From contig JAHBMJ010000542.1 in the NCBI GenBank assembly GCA_018398765.1, positions 8,042 through 58,504 of the forward strand: DNA of 50,463 nt, written 5' to 3'. Position 1 is the first letter of the stretch. The number at the start of each line of letters is the position of its first letter. The position numbers were made by a program, and so were the translations under genes. Below are positions 31,856 through 44,050 of this stretch, piece after piece. The notes below the pieces were generated by a model. It was given only the letters and a program-made list of their open reading frames with translations, was not told where the DNA came from and made no database searches. The DNA is from Chromera velia. Its lineage: Eukaryota; Sar; Chromeraceae.

Positions 31856-34800
31856 GCGTGCAGGTTTGTGCACTCGACGAACTTTGTTAATTTTCTGAAG
31901 CAGCTTCAGCTGGGTGACAGAACGTCTGAAAGGGAGGGGGGGGAAAAGGAAGTGTTGGACGGACAGCCTGATGACATCAGTTGGTGGTCTCGCCCGCGTG
32001 TCTCCTTTTCCGTTTCTGTTCTTGAGCTCTCTAAATTGCTTGACTATCTGAAAGCAAATTCTCTGAAGCTCTCAGTGCCCTACAAAGACGCACTGAAGGG
32101 CCATCCGAGAACGGCAGTCCTAAAGGACGCGTGGACCGAGCTAAGCGATGGAACGATCCAGTGGGGCATTTCCTTCGTCTTTCCTCTGAAACCTGCGCTG
32201 GGTCCCGACGAGACTCTGGTGAGTCAATTCCTGATGATTCACGTCTGTCTGGTTGATTCGCTCTTGTTCGTCATCCATCAGTCTGCTTGGTTAGCTCTCT
32301 TTCGGTCTCTCTCTCTTTCTCTCTCTCTGTGTGTGTGTGTGTGTGTGTGTGTCTGTGTGGCAAGCAAGATGAGAGGGCATTCCTTCGTATCTGATGTGCG
32401 CATGCGTGCCTGTGCATCCCCTTCTTGATTTTTGCCCGCTTTCCCCTTTTTTGCGCAATGATTTCCACTCGCATATCGCTTCTTTTCCGCTTCTTCTTGT
32501 ACGCAACGGCTCCTCCAGCCACACTTCGTGGTCAACCTCTTGTTTCTCTTTTCCCTTTACCCGTCCTGTCTGAGAGCATCTCTGTACCCTCTCTGTCTTC
32601 CCTTTCCTTCTTGCAGAAGCCTGATATGGTGGTGGAAGAGGAGGAGGAAGCGGCGAGACGGAAGAGCAAAAAGGAGGCAAAGCAGAAAAACAGAAAAAAC
32701 AAATTAAAAGCAACACAGGAAAATGAGGACGACCATGAAGGTACCTCAAATCAAAAGCAGCAACCTCAGTCCACGTCTTCCAAAGAGAAGGGCCCCCCTG
32801 TCCCCTCCACCCCCCCTCCATCCACCCCAAAGGGGCCCGCCTCGTCCTTATCACCCCCCAAGGTAGACACTCCCGCGCTGCCCACCGGCAAGAAGAAGAA
32901 AAAGGGTGCTGCTGCGGCTGCCGAGAGAGAAGGCAGTGAGGCACACGCGACTGTGACTAGTGGAGGTGGTGCGTCTGCTGGAGGGGGGAAGGCCACCGAC
33001 CAGCAGCAGAGAGGCGGAACATCCCGATCTCCTTCCCCCCCCGCTGAGTCTGTTGAGCCCTCTGAGGCAGGGACCGATGATCCGTACTCATCCCACTTGG
33101 GCGTTGGTGGTTCTTCCGCCAACGCGAGTATCTATGATGTGTTGGCGGAGATTGACGCAGCAGACGAGGGTGGGGAGTTTTTGCAAGTACGCAAAGAGCG
33201 AAAGAAAAAGAAGACCAAGGAAGAGCTGGAAAAAGAGCAGATAGAAAGAGAGAAGGAGTTGAAGGAACAGAGGGAGAAGGACAAGGAGCGCGAAAGAGAA
33301 AGAGAAAAGGAGAAGGAGAAAGAAAAGGAGAAGGAAAAGAAGAAACAGACACAGAAGCAACAGCAGCAGCAACAGCAGCACAAGGATGTCTCGCTTCCTT
33401 CCACAACTACACAGAAGTCAGACGTCAAAAATCTCCTTCAGGTAGAAAAGCACAACAAGAAAGCTCCTGTAGTCCACCAAAACATTCCCGGTCTTCCGCC
33501 CCCTCCTGCTGCTCCGTCCCACCACCAGCAGTCTCACGCTGCTCCTCCCACTGCAAAAGCTCAAGGCCAGCCATCTGCAAAACAGCAGGGGGGTGCAAAG
33601 GCCTCTGCTAAAGCACAGCAGCAGCAACAGCAGCACTCTCCGCAGACAGGTGGCGGTCTTGTCAGTGCCTCCAAGTCAAATTCCTCCACCTCCCGTGCAC
33701 GTTCCCGTTCCCCAGCCCACAGTAACCACCCACCTGCCGCAGGGACTGCCGTGCCTCCAGGAATGGAGAAGGCTTCTCGGGCGCGTGGACAGCAACAGAA
33801 GGAGCAGAACGCCCACATGCAAGCACAGCAGCAGCAGCAGCAGCAGCAGGCACAGCAGTCAGCGTCTGCCCAACGCACCTCCCCCCCCACACCTCAGCGT
33901 TCCTCTTCAGGCGCACCCCCGGCGACAGAAAACGAGTTTGTTCGCAAGGTTCTCGACCTCGAGGAAATCCTCCCTCAGGTCAGCCGTGCTCGCATTGCCG
34001 CTGCCCTCCGTGCCAAGCAGAACGATTTCGATGCTGCACTGGATTTTCTCCTGTCCGCTCTTGAGGATGAGGACGGTGGTGTTCTCATGAACTCCAACAC
34101 CAAGATCCCACAGCAGCAGCAACAGGCCCCGCCTCAGCACCAGCAGCAGCAGCATGCTCCTCCTCCTATGGAAGAGAGCCGAGGTGCTCTGTCCATGCCC
34201 CCTCCTCATGAGCCGGAGAGGATGCACGGGACGTTGGCACGGAGTGTGGAGGAAAGTGCCCCTCCTCCCGTTGCCGCAGGGCCTCTTGAGCCTCGCGGCC
34301 GTGGCCGAGGGCGTGGGGGACACGCAGCAGGAGGAGGCAATGCCGCTTCGCATCTTGAGCGTGTGGCTGACCCTGCAGCTGAGATAGAAAGAGAGAGACT
34401 CCTCGCGAGACAGCAGGCCCAAGCAGGTCGGGCCGGACGAATGGCCTCGGAGCCTAGTGCCGTCTCTGGCGGGGGCCCGTTGCATGACGGCGGTATATCT
34501 AGATTTGCCCACCCCGCCTCCCAGCAGCAGCAGCAGCAGAGGGGTAGGAGAAGTTTTGAGTCGGGTGAGCCTACTGTATCGACAGGTTTTGGTCGAAACA
34601 ACAGGAACCGCGGATTTCCTGCAGAGGATCCGAGTGAAGGTCAAACGCGTCACTTGATTGGCCAGGCGCTCCATCAGCAGCAGCAACGATCTTCCGTTCC
34701 GTCGGGGGCCCATCAATCTCTGGGAGAGATCACCCAGCAAGTAGCCAAATCCCTTTGGGGGGAGAATCCCGTGCCGATGCGGGAAGAGAAACCGGCTCCT

Positions 34801-36573
34801 CAGCCTGCTCTTCGGGGAGCAGAGAGGGTGGCGGATATTTTTGGGGAGATGGAGTCCCTAGAGAGACAGATGGACAGCGCGTGGAGAAATGCAGGGACAG
34901 ACGATCCTCTGGGGTCCCGCGGCGTCTCCGCTCCCGTGTTCTCTGCCGGGCCCCCTGTTGATGGGGGGGGTGAGTTAGCTCGGAATTTCCTCGGTACCGG
35001 GGGAACCATTGCCACGTCTCCCCCCCAAATGCCCTCCAGTGCCAATGACGGGGTGGTCCTAGATCCCTTCACAGACGAGACCCTAGACCCAATTAAGGGT
35101 CTTCTGAGTGAATTGGACGGAGGGAATTTATGGGATGATGGAGAACCCCTTGAACCCCTAGAGCCCCTCGAGCCGGGGCCCCCCTCACAGCCCACAGGCG
35201 CAGGGGTCCCTCTGACTTCTGCAGACCTGTCCCCATCTGCCGGGGCCCCTCCGGGTTTTGAAGGCGAGAAACCCAAACCCGATTTCTATGGCTGGTCCCT
35301 CGAGCAACAGGCCGCGAGGGGCCCTGTGGGCGCGCCGCAACAGGGGACAGCCTCCCGTGGTGTGACCGATTCCCTCGTGCTTGAGGGAAGGGGGGGGGGG
35401 ATGTGGGAACCGCCTGCCCCTGCCAGTTCAGGGCCTGCACAGGCCTCAGCTGGTTTGGGGCTTTTTTCCTCTTCTGAGGTGAAGGTTGTGGGGGAGTCGG
35501 GGGGTTCTGGTCAGTCTGGGCAGGGTGGAAGAGACCCCTTTAACTTCCAACAGCCGAAACCCGAACAGCAGAGGACGGGTTCAGGGCGGGTACAGGGTAC
35601 ATTCTATCCCCCCTCTGAGAGAGGAAGTCCCGGCGCCCTCGTACAGGGCACCCGTGGGTCCGCCGACACCACTCCTCTGTCGTCCGCCCCTGGTGGCGGC
35701 GCCAGGAGTGGCGGCGGGAGTGTGAAAGGAGGTTCGAGGGTGGCACAGCTCCTCGCTCCAGGAGGGGGCGGCGGTACGAATGCAGCCGGTGCGCTTGCAG
35801 CTGCTTTCTCCGACGCCACCTCTACCGCTACAGGCGGTGATCGGCTGGGGTTGTGGGAGCGTGGTAGGCAGGAGGGGGTGAGATGGGAAGAAATGGGGGG
35901 CGGGCGGGGAGATCATGCCAACCCTTCCCTTTCTCCTCAGGAGGCCCATGGTGGCGGGTATTTTGGGGGGTCACGCGGCGGTGAAGATGGGTATGGTGGG
36001 TGGGGTACGGCAGCGCCTAAGGCGTTGCTGAAGCGTCGTAGCGGTGGTGGAGAGCCGCCTGCACAGACGGGGGCTTCTCCCTTCTCTGGAGGTCGGTCTA
36101 CTTCCTCTAGTGGTGGTATGCCGTCTCGTGGTGCAGGCAGAGAGAAGGAAGGAATTCCGATGTCGGGCTCCGGCCTTCCCCCGGCCCATTTTGCCCCAAG
36201 TCCCCGAGCAGACAACTTTGATTTGCGAGAGGGTGGGTGGGGTGCTGTGCCTCAACAGCCCGCCCCCCCGGGTTTTGAGGGTCAGCTGACCTTCAGACTC
36301 GAACACCATGAAGATGGTGAGAGAGAACACGGGGGAGGTCGGGGACGTCACGGCCGTCAAGGGAACCACCCTGGCGGGCCCTCATGGGCCGCACATGGGG
36401 GGGGAAGGGGGGAGGGAGAGGAAGGCCACCCCCATGGTATGGGTATGGAGGGGGGACAGGGTAGAAAGGGAGCGGGGAACTCTTTCCGGGGCCGTGGAGG
36501 TACTCGGGGAAGGGGGCGGGGGGGTGGCAGCGGCCTGAGTGGCGCTGCACAGCCGTTCAACTTCCAGCAGTGA
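28888..36573 (+). CDS. J-domain protein with CUE-like segment, poly-Q and RGG tail
   Basis: Six exons: 28888-28923, 29004-29132, 29464-29581, 30111-31323, 31864-32218, 32617-36573. All phases agree, giving a predicted 1,935 residues. The first exon is only 12 codons and joins to EYYKLLGV. The J domain (residues about 13-94) has the HPD motif at 41-43 and ends AFSVLKDSDRRAAYDKYG, so a contact with an Hsp70 is expected. Then come an acidic Ser/Glu region, a conserved-looking segment spanning exons 4-5 (residues about 440-617), a Lys/Glu-rich stretch, Gln tracts, a CUE/UBA-like helix bundle at 1055-1103 and Gly/Pro-rich sequence with RG repeats. PFNFQQ occurs at 1591 and again as the last six residues. 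PPGFEG also occurs twice. I do not recognise an orthologue. A link to RNA or ubiquitin biology is inference. Introns 1-3 and 5 use GTGAG-type donors; intron 4 uses GTCCGTCAGT. Confidence 0.75.
29004..29581 (+). other. J domain split over two exons
   Basis: Exon 2 carries helix I and II with YKLLGV and the HPD triplet (CHPDSK). Exon 3 carries helix III/IV (LTQAFSVLKDSDRRAAYDKYG). The 331-bp intron falls in the loop after HPD. All catalytic-loop residues needed to stimulate Hsp70 ATPase in the family are present. No Gly/Phe region or zinc finger of classical DnaJ follows, so this is a type III J protein. Confidence 0.9.
29628..29830 (+). repeat. 23-bp minisatellite in intron 3
   Basis: TTGTTCCTCGTATGTCCTTACC is repeated head to tail about four to five times from 29628, then as longer variant units (TTTTTTGTTTCTCGTNTGTCC) to about 29830. 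It is wholly within the 529-bp intron of the J-domain gene. The units are nearly identical at first and diverge downstream. Confidence 0.85.
31770..31862 (+). repeat. CT, CTGT and GT microsatellites before an acceptor
   Basis: CT repeats, then GTCT repeats, then a GT tract run straight into the GCAG acceptor at 31863 of the J-domain gene. The tract serves as the pyrimidine-rich part only in its first half. The GT half gives many decoy donor dinucleotides. Confidence 0.8.
33928..34071 (+). other. CUE/UBA-like segment
   Basis: FVRKVLDLEEILPQVSRARI followed by AAALRAKQNDFDAALDFLLS has the spacing of a three-helix CUE/UBA fold: L-x3-LP-x-V near the start and a D-x-x-x-A-x-x-x-LL ending. It is flanked by low-complexity Gln/Ser/Pro sequence, so it stands out as the only folded part in this region. 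Ubiquitin binding is inferred from the family. Confidence 0.6.
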
Positions 36574-39500
36574 CTGATTAGGATGGATGGATTAAGAGGG
36601 GAAGGTTGGAAGAAGATAAAGGAGAAGCGAGTGACTGTATCTGTCTCTTGCTCTCCTCCTCCCTTTTTTCTTCTCCACTGGTCGTTGGGATTTTTCCCTC
36701 GGCCTCCGATGAATCTTTCGGGGCTCGGTTGGAGTGGTGTCCCTTCTCTCTCTCAATAACTTCCCTTTCTTTTCTTCGTGATCGCTGTGCTTACGTGTGT
36801 GTGTCTTTCTTTGTCTTTTACTGGCTGCATTGAGTTGTTCGTTCTTTCTTTATTTGTGTGTAGTCGAAGGGGGTGGATGATTTGAGGAGAAGAAAAGATC
36901 TCTAAGAACGGATGGATGGATGGACCAGATCATTTAAAGATTTTTGCGGTGAGAGGGAGTGGCAGTGGGTTGGTCTGGTGGGGGGGTGAGAGGAATGCAG
37001 GAGGCAGGAGTGTACAGGAAGGTCAGAAGTGTGCTTGCATGGAGTGTGAAACAAGTTGTGAGGGACAAAAGACGCAAACGGATTTTGACGGGGGGGAATG
37101 TCCTTTGACTGTCAGGCAGTCTCGCAAATTCTTCTTGAAGGGGCCAGTGAAAGTTAAGAGCAGGGGCGCAAGAAAGGGAAGGGAGCAGTGGTTGTTTTCT
37201 CTCCTCCTTGTCTCTCTGTTTCCATTTTTTCTGGTTGAGTCTGTCCTTGTCAGTCTGTTGGTTTTTCCTCCCATTCTGTTTTTGTTGGTTGGTGCCGAGT
37301 TCGCTCGGCGGGCGGAGGAGTTGGGCTGGATCCTCTTTGGGGGATTGGGTAGGAAGGAAGAAGGAGAAAAAAGGCAACGGGTCCCCCCTGGGGTCGGAGA
37401 ACACCTAATTGTCATTTGGTTTCTCTCTCTGAGTCTTCTCTTCTCCTTTCTGTCCTTCCCTCTCTCTCCTTGTCTACCTCGTCTTCTCGCAGCCTTTCAA
37501 CCGAACGTCCGGATCGACTCGTTTCTTTCACGCATGCAAACACCTTGAGTTTCTGTTCTTCCTCTGTTCATTGTCTTATCAATCCTGTCGAGCTGCTGCT
37601 TCTCCCCTCCCTCATCTTTGAAAGTGAAGAAATGCAAAAGCCAACCTTGACTTCTCTATCTCGTTTGCTAGGCAGCCGCACACTTGAAGAAGTGTCCGTT
37701 CGAAACCGGCAGATTCAGAGTCGGTCAAAAGCAAAACAAAGTTTTTGAATGAATTAAGTCACTACCTATCCGTCCGTCATTCAGGCACAACTCGTTATCT
37801 GCCTTTGGAGAAGCCGGAGAAAGGAAGGAGGGCATGCGCAAGACTTCTTGTTTAAGTCCTTTCTTTTGTTATGTACTCCCGCTTTATGCTCCTTCCTCAA
37901 TTTTTCCTTCCAAGCAAAGAAGGTGGCGCAATACAGATCCTTTCCCTCTCTGTGGAGTGAGACAGCTAGGGAGGCATCTTGCAAGGGAATAGAATTGCAT
38001 TTGTTTGTTCGCTTGTTTGTGCACTTTTTCCTTCTCTCTCCTTGTCTCTTAAAGGGTCCCCAGGTGCGCTCTCTCTCTCTCTCTGTCTGTCTGTCTGTCT
38101 GTCTGTGGGACTCGGAAGAAGATTGGTGTAGTTAGGGAGAAGGGGTGGAGTTAGAAGGAAAGGAAGAAGAGCTGAAGTGACTCCTATTCTTCTCAACGCA
38201 AAGACTTGCCGTGATCAGATTGGCATCGGTCGACGGAATGAGACGGACAGGGAAATAGACAGAGAGACAGAATCAAAGAAGCGCAATTGAGTTACCCTCT
38301 ACTTCGCCCCTCATTCACTAGCTTTGTTTCCTCCTCGTACTTTGTTTCCTTCCATTCGTTCGTCGTCTTGTGGGTGGTAGGAGATCGGCTGTGCTCCTCT
38401 GCTTGGTCCTTGGTTCCCCTTCTCTCGTTTCTGCTGACTTGCATCACCATCGCCATTGTGTGTCCTTTAACTCCCTGTCTTTTCAGCCTTTGCATTAGTC
38501 TGCGTGCGTCATTGGCTCGTTTCATCAGTCATGTGGGTTTGGGGAGGGACAATACCTTCATTCGTGCTTTATCTATCGTCCTCCCTTGAACTTTCTTCCC
38601 CCCTGTCCTCTCTGTCTCAACCGCACTCTCCTCTCGTCTCCTCTTCTCTTCTGCACGACACGTGCAGCATGCCTCTGAATAAGGAAGGATCGGGCTGCGT
38701 GAAACGAAAAGAAACGAAACAGTCGGTCTGACTGACTCAGCATCTCTCTCTCTCTCGAAGGTTCCAACAACAAACGGAGGGGAGGCCGCCGGGTCTGCCT
38801 GTCACACACCCCTGTCTGTGCACCAGCGAGACTGTCCACAAAGCCGTCAAAGCACCCATTGATCTTCTTCCCCGTTATCTTTGCCGACCTGAATCACCGT
38901 CTGATTTTACTCACTTGTCTCGCCATGTGTTTCTCTCTCTCCCTGATCACGTCTAGGTCTGTCTGGCTGCGTCTCTACGTAAGGAACGCACGGGGGTAAG
39001 GAAGGAGATTGGTGCAGCTTTTCTTTTTCTTCGGGGACAAGCAAGAGAGAATGGCACTGCTTTACCTACACGCACAAGTGATCACCTCCCTTTGCCCCAT
39101 CCCTCTCCATCCGCCCGTCCATCATTTAACGAAAGGCACCCAGGTGGAACCTTGAGGAGCAAGCACCGGATCAACAAGGAGGCAAGGAAGAGACCGGAAA
39201 AGGAAAAAAACAGAGCGCGACTTGAACATGCTCCACCTAATTCTCCATCTGTCTCCATGTTCTCAATTGGTTGTGGTCTGAAGAATGAAGGTGGGAAGTG
39301 TTGACTATTGATTGCCTGACTGACTGCTGTACGTTCGACTTTTTCCTTCTTCTCTTCCGGGATGCAAATACGGAGTAGAGCACCCTCCCAATCCCCTTCC
39401 CTCCTTTCGTCTCTCCCTCAGGTTCCGATCGATCGACTCCTCTACGGGTGGTTTGTTTGGTTTGAATGCCCGTGATGGCAGTGAAAGAATTCAGGTGCAT

Positions 39501-39798
39501 GGACAGGGCTGCATTGTGATGAGAGGGAGAGAGAAGGGCCTCTCACAGCGCTGGCAAGGGCGTGGTGCTGGCCGGCTTAATTTATTTGCTCTGAGCAGCA
39601 GCGTAATCCAAGGCTGCACAGTTTTCTGCTCCAATACATGCAATGCGTGCGGAGGCTCTATGAAGCTTTCCCGACCCTCGTTGCAATGAAACGTCTCGCA
39701 AATGCTTGAATGCTGAATGTGGTATTGTGCTCTGGGTTGTCCTCAAAGCCTTGTTAGTGGCTTGGGATTTGGCGTCGCTAAATCTAGGATTTAACCCT
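36574..39798. other. No supported gene; downstream of the J-domain gene
   Basis: This 3.2 kb is T- and CT-rich on the plus strand. Its first part must be the 3-prime UTR of the gene ending at 36573. A 210-codon ATG frame at 36916-37548 has a hydrophobic middle but biased, low-complexity composition and no motif. I treat it as chance. CTGT repeats lie at 38072-38106. I see no RNA gene. Confidence 0.4.
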
Positions 39799-39948
39799 CA
39801 ATCATCATCATCATCATTATTATTATTAATCGGTCTCTAGGCCATCATGCAGTGCATGAGTCTAGGACAATGCTTTATTGCCCCTTTGCCAGATCTGCAT
39901 CATACAACGGGAGGGGGCTTCACTCTCGCAACTCTAAACACCTTGCCT

Positions 39949-41985
39949 CTAGAAGATGCTTTCTAAATCGCTGATGTCGTTTCCCTTCTGTGGGAGGAGT
40001 GCGACAACTGTAACAGAGACTCTCAGGCAGTAGAGGCAGACAGGAAGACCGGTGGAGAGGGAGGACGGGAGATGTACGTGGGAGATGGAAAAAGAACATT
40101 CAAAAGTGAGACGGGAAGAGAGGTAAGTAACCATCACATGCATCGAATCGCAGGCCTTACGATGGAGGGCGCAGATGTTTCGCAAGATTCGCAGGGCCGG
40201 TATGGGTGAGTGTCTGAGTGCCAGGGTGACCTTCATTCGTACCAACAATTCGCTTTCCGTGGCGTGTTTTAGAGGGGTGGAGTCTATCGATAGCAACCAC
40301 TTTCTCTCTCTTTCTTGGGCTCTATCTAATTTGGCTTCAATTTCGGCTACAATTGCATTCAGAGCCTCTCGATCTGCTCTTGTTTCTGTGCATTTAGTCA
40401 GTCGGTGCAGTAGATCGTCTGCTTTGCCCCTACATGCAGGGCAAACCGCATCTTCCAGCCCTCTGTACGGTGCATGGGGGCGACCACCAAGTAACATATA
40501 CAACAAGGCTGAAAAAGGGCCTGAGGACCAGATCGCAGCGCAAGGGAGGGAAACGAAACGGGGGGACGAAGGGGATGAAGGAAAAGTAGAGGAAAGGAAG
40601 AGAAGAGACGAACGTTGGGCAGTAGGATAAGACGTTTGGAACACATTCGGTCTGACGCCTCTGCCAAACTGCAAAACCGCCCCGCGTGAAGCGGCCCTTT
40701 CTAGACAACCATCAATCCATTCATCAACTTCCCGGTTGATCACTGCTCTTAAGAGAAGGAGACGGCCAACCTTGGTGGCTTTCTTTCTTCTTCTGATGGT
40801 TGGATTGACAGTCACAAATTCTTCCAATCCGGTCGACCCAATCAATTTTTGTGCGTGCATCATAGAGGAAGGACAATCACCATTCATTAAAGCCGACCAG
40901 GCACCCGCGGGCATCTTGAGGTCAATATGTTTTAAGTTAGTCAAATACCCAGCAAGTCTCATCGACACATGCACATGTGCAGGAAGTAGACCGACAGCAC
41001 ACAGGGTAGGTACACGGAAAGAGGAGAGAGACAGATTCAAAGCCCAACGAACAAAGCACAATTGAAGGACATCTAATGTATCCATGTCTGGCTTGCGGAC
41101 AGGCAGACAGTCAAACGTATATAGAGTAACAGACAACCAGAAAGCGCATAAACACAAAATTTTTGCTGCGGGGGGCAGGCGACCTAAAGAGAGTGCTACG
41201 CTCTTTACATGACCCATCCGTCTCCTCGCTATGCTAAGCCTCTCTTCTATTACCTCCCTTAAGTCTCCCCCTTCGAACAAAAGAATACCCAGATACTTAT
41301 ACGACCCCACTCTCTTGAACTCTTTTCCTCCAAACATAAGCCTGCCTTCAATTGCAGGGTAAGAGTCGGACAGACGCATGATTTTTGTCTTTTTTAAATT
41401 AACAGTGAGCCCCCTCTCTTCACAGAAAGAATTCAATTCATTCAAGCTGACCTGCAGGTCATGCACGCTCTCAGCAACGAGGACAAGGTCATCGGCATAA
41501 CCAAGGCTATCGTACTCAACCCCACCGAGCAGAACCTCTGCACGACCGGAAGCCTTCACTCTTTCATGCAGATCATTGATGAAAATCAAGAAGAGAAGAG
41601 GGGAGAGAGGATCCCTTTGTTTCACCCCTTTCTCTTCTTTGAACATAAAAGGGCTGCCAGTGATGCTTTCATACACATTTGTATACATTGCCCGAATCAT
41701 TTTGACATCAACTGCACTCACCCCTTGCTTCAGCAAAACTTCAAACAAAACATCCCTGGGCAGGGAGTCAAAGGCTTTGCTGAAGTCTACAAAGCATGCT
41801 AACAAGGGCTTCTTTCGTTTCTTTGCCTTTTGCATCAGCGCAGTAAGTGCTCCAATGGCTTCCCTTGTTCCTACCCCTTGCTGAAAACCCAACTGCCTAT
41901 GGTCAATCTTCACTTGCGATGTAAGACGGGCAGAGAAGAGTGAAGAAAAGAGTTTTGGTAAGAGTGAGACAACATGAATTGGACG
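39949..41985 (-). pseudogene. Reverse transcriptase region of the LINE
   Basis: About 680 codons are open here after the last stop. Seen motifs: FVDFSKAFDSLPRD (catalytic Asp block A), KQRDPLSPLLFLIFINDL (block B, with Arg where Gly is usual in QGDPLSP), YADDLVLVAES (catalytic YADD), and GLTVNLKKTKIM. A C-terminal CPAC-x7-8-H-x4-C knuckle lies about 135 residues before the stop. The catalytic residues are intact, but the in-frame stops upstream and the absent 5-prime end mean this copy cannot encode a full ORF2. Confidence 0.9.
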
Positions 41986-42060
41986 TCATTCATCAGGGTC
42001 GGGGGAAGGAGGCCCCTTTAGAACCGGACAGATTTTAATTACATTCCATTCATCTCGCTA

Positions 42061-44050
42061 AGCGGATGTCAAGTGAATTAAGTTCGAATGGATAAATAAC
42101 AAAGCACGAGAAAGAGGCGAATATTGAAAGCATAGGGAGAGGTGGTTGGGGGCGAGTCCGGACAACCCTGCAGCCTTTTCTTCCTTTGTGAACCGGAGGA
42201 CTTTCCTTATTTCTTCTATGCAAAAATAAGGGCGAGACGGAGGGATTGGTGGGGGCAAAGGGGGAGAGTGAATGCCAGAGGGAACCTGATGAGAGTGGGT
42301 ATGCAGTTGTGAAAAAACGCCAGGGTGTAAAGAAGAGTTAAAAATAGGTGGGGCTGGCTGCGAAAAAGGGAAAGGGGGAGCACTTTCTTGTGCAGATTCC
42401 CTACCAGAGGGAGAGTCAGCGAAGATGGAAGCCCAGTAACAGGAAAAGTCCTTTACTGAAGGCTGGGAACCAGGAGGGGCTTTCTCTCTATTGCCTCTTT
42501 GCAGCTTTCTTCTCAATGACCAGATCTTTGAAGGGTTAGAGGACAACTCGAGTGCAATCTTTTCTATACAGAGCTTTTCGTACGCCTTTCTTTTCCTGTT
42601 GTGCAATCGCTGACATCTGTGGGCCTGCTTCTTAACTGTCTGTCTTAAGGCAACCATGTTCGTTCTGCTGCTCCCACTTCTCCCCTCATTCTCACATGAT
42701 TACACAAGTTTGTTTAACGCCTTCCTTGCTTCCCTCCAAAGTGTCGCTGCTTCCTTGCATTCATTATCAAACCATTCGGCCTTTTTCTTTTGTCTCACTT
42801 TTTCCCTGCCCTGTTGACCATCCAAATCCTTCCGCTTGATTTCTTTTGTCGGGCCGGCCAACGTGGTTTCCCATTCCTTCAGCAGTAACTTTTCCCGTTC
42901 ACAGAAAGACAAAGGCACCGGTTGCTCACATGAGTTGGGAGCAGATAGTGGGGGGGGGGGAGCGGATGGAAAAGAAGAGAGATCAATGTTTTCAGCTTCG
43001 CAAGCCATTTTCACAAGTCCAGGCCATAGCTGTTCAGCCAATTGACCAGCTGCTGCAGCCGAGGGGAGAAGCTCCTCATCTGAGACAGGAGTGGATCTGA
43101 TGGAGCGATAAAGGGGGGGGATAGGTAAAAGGGAGTTCTCTTTACTGTCTGGCTGTTGAGAGGGAATGAAAGGGGCAGCAACAAAGGATAGAGAAAGTGA
43201 CATAGCTGCATGGTCAAGCCTAGACAGTTCTGCTGGCTGTTTCACATTGAAGTGAGTACAAGCACGGAGGAGGGGGGGATCAACGAGAAAAAAGTCAATA
43301 AGAGTGTGACCTCTACCTTTCCAGAGGAAGGTGCAGTCACGTGAGAAAGAGCATGCTTCCCCACTCCAAGCAGGGGCAGAACCATCAATGTAGAGACCAT
43401 TTAAAGGGAGAAGATTCGTTAGTTCACAGAGTTTTAAAAGAGAACGGCCCTGCTGATCAACTTTTCGGTTGCAAGACAAAGCACGGATTACTCCCGATAC
43501 ATTCTCTTCCTGAATGATTCCGTTCTCATCTTATACCCCCCTATCCCAAGTGATTCCTTTTGGCAGCTCATTAGAGATGTAAGCGTTGAAATCACCAGTC
43601 ACAATTCTCCTTTCCCCTAGAGAAACTTCCGACAATGCATCTGTCAGGCGCTCCCAGTGGCTCGGATCCCTGCCTGCCTCCCTTCTCCTAGTAGACCGTC
43701 CGTGTAGCACATATACTCCAAACACATGCAGAATAGAGGACTTGCTGTGTGCATCGAATCCACCAACACGCAATGACGCACGCAGCATATGGGCCGACCA
43801 GTTTGATCTCAGGCCTTAGTCGGCCTCTCAATGACTTCCGAATTAGGACAGCGACCCCTCCGGTATCCTTGTTCTGTTCTAACGCTTCCTTCCTGCCTCT
43901 ACCACTTCCTCCTCCCCCAAGCTGTTGTCTAACCCATTCTTGATAGGAGAAATTCTTGCCTGAGTGAAGAGGGTATTCAAAAAGACGCGTGGGGGACCGT
44001 GTTTCCGTTAAAATTACCACATCAAACTCATCATTATTATTATGAATCAT
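42061..44050 (-). pseudogene. Endonuclease region of the LINE, broken
   Basis: The AP-endonuclease motifs are spread over three pieces: 44050 to about 43800, 43800 to 43534 (after a one-base frame change) and 43530 to 42703. A linker follows from 42699 to 42061. The TETR, GDFN and SxLDH-type motifs are recognisable in the expected order. Confidence 0.85.

Larger units (their letters stand above)
39800..44050 (-). mobile_element. 5-prime-truncated non-LTR retrotransposon (LINE), degraded
   Basis: On the minus strand the order is AP-type endonuclease (VVILTETR, GGVAVLIRK, GDFNAY, IDFFLV, SRLDHAAMS), a linker, reverse transcriptase, a CCHC-like knuckle, a short 3-prime UTR and a TAA/GAT microsatellite tail at 39800-39829. 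The endonuclease lacks its first 30 or so residues, so the copy is 5-prime truncated at about 44050. One frameshift lies near 43800. In-frame stops occur at 43531-43533, 42700-42702, 42058-42060 and 41986-41988. All later open stretches share one frame, so the copy is damaged by point changes rather than rearrangement. The order and tail fit the Jockey/I/R1-like LINE groups in general; the clade is not assigned. Confidence 0.9.

Noticed and set aside
36916-37548. 210-codon ATG frame downstream of the J-domain gene
   Set aside because: Low-complexity composition, no motif, no splice context, and a position in the expected 3-prime UTR. Chance is the simpler reading.
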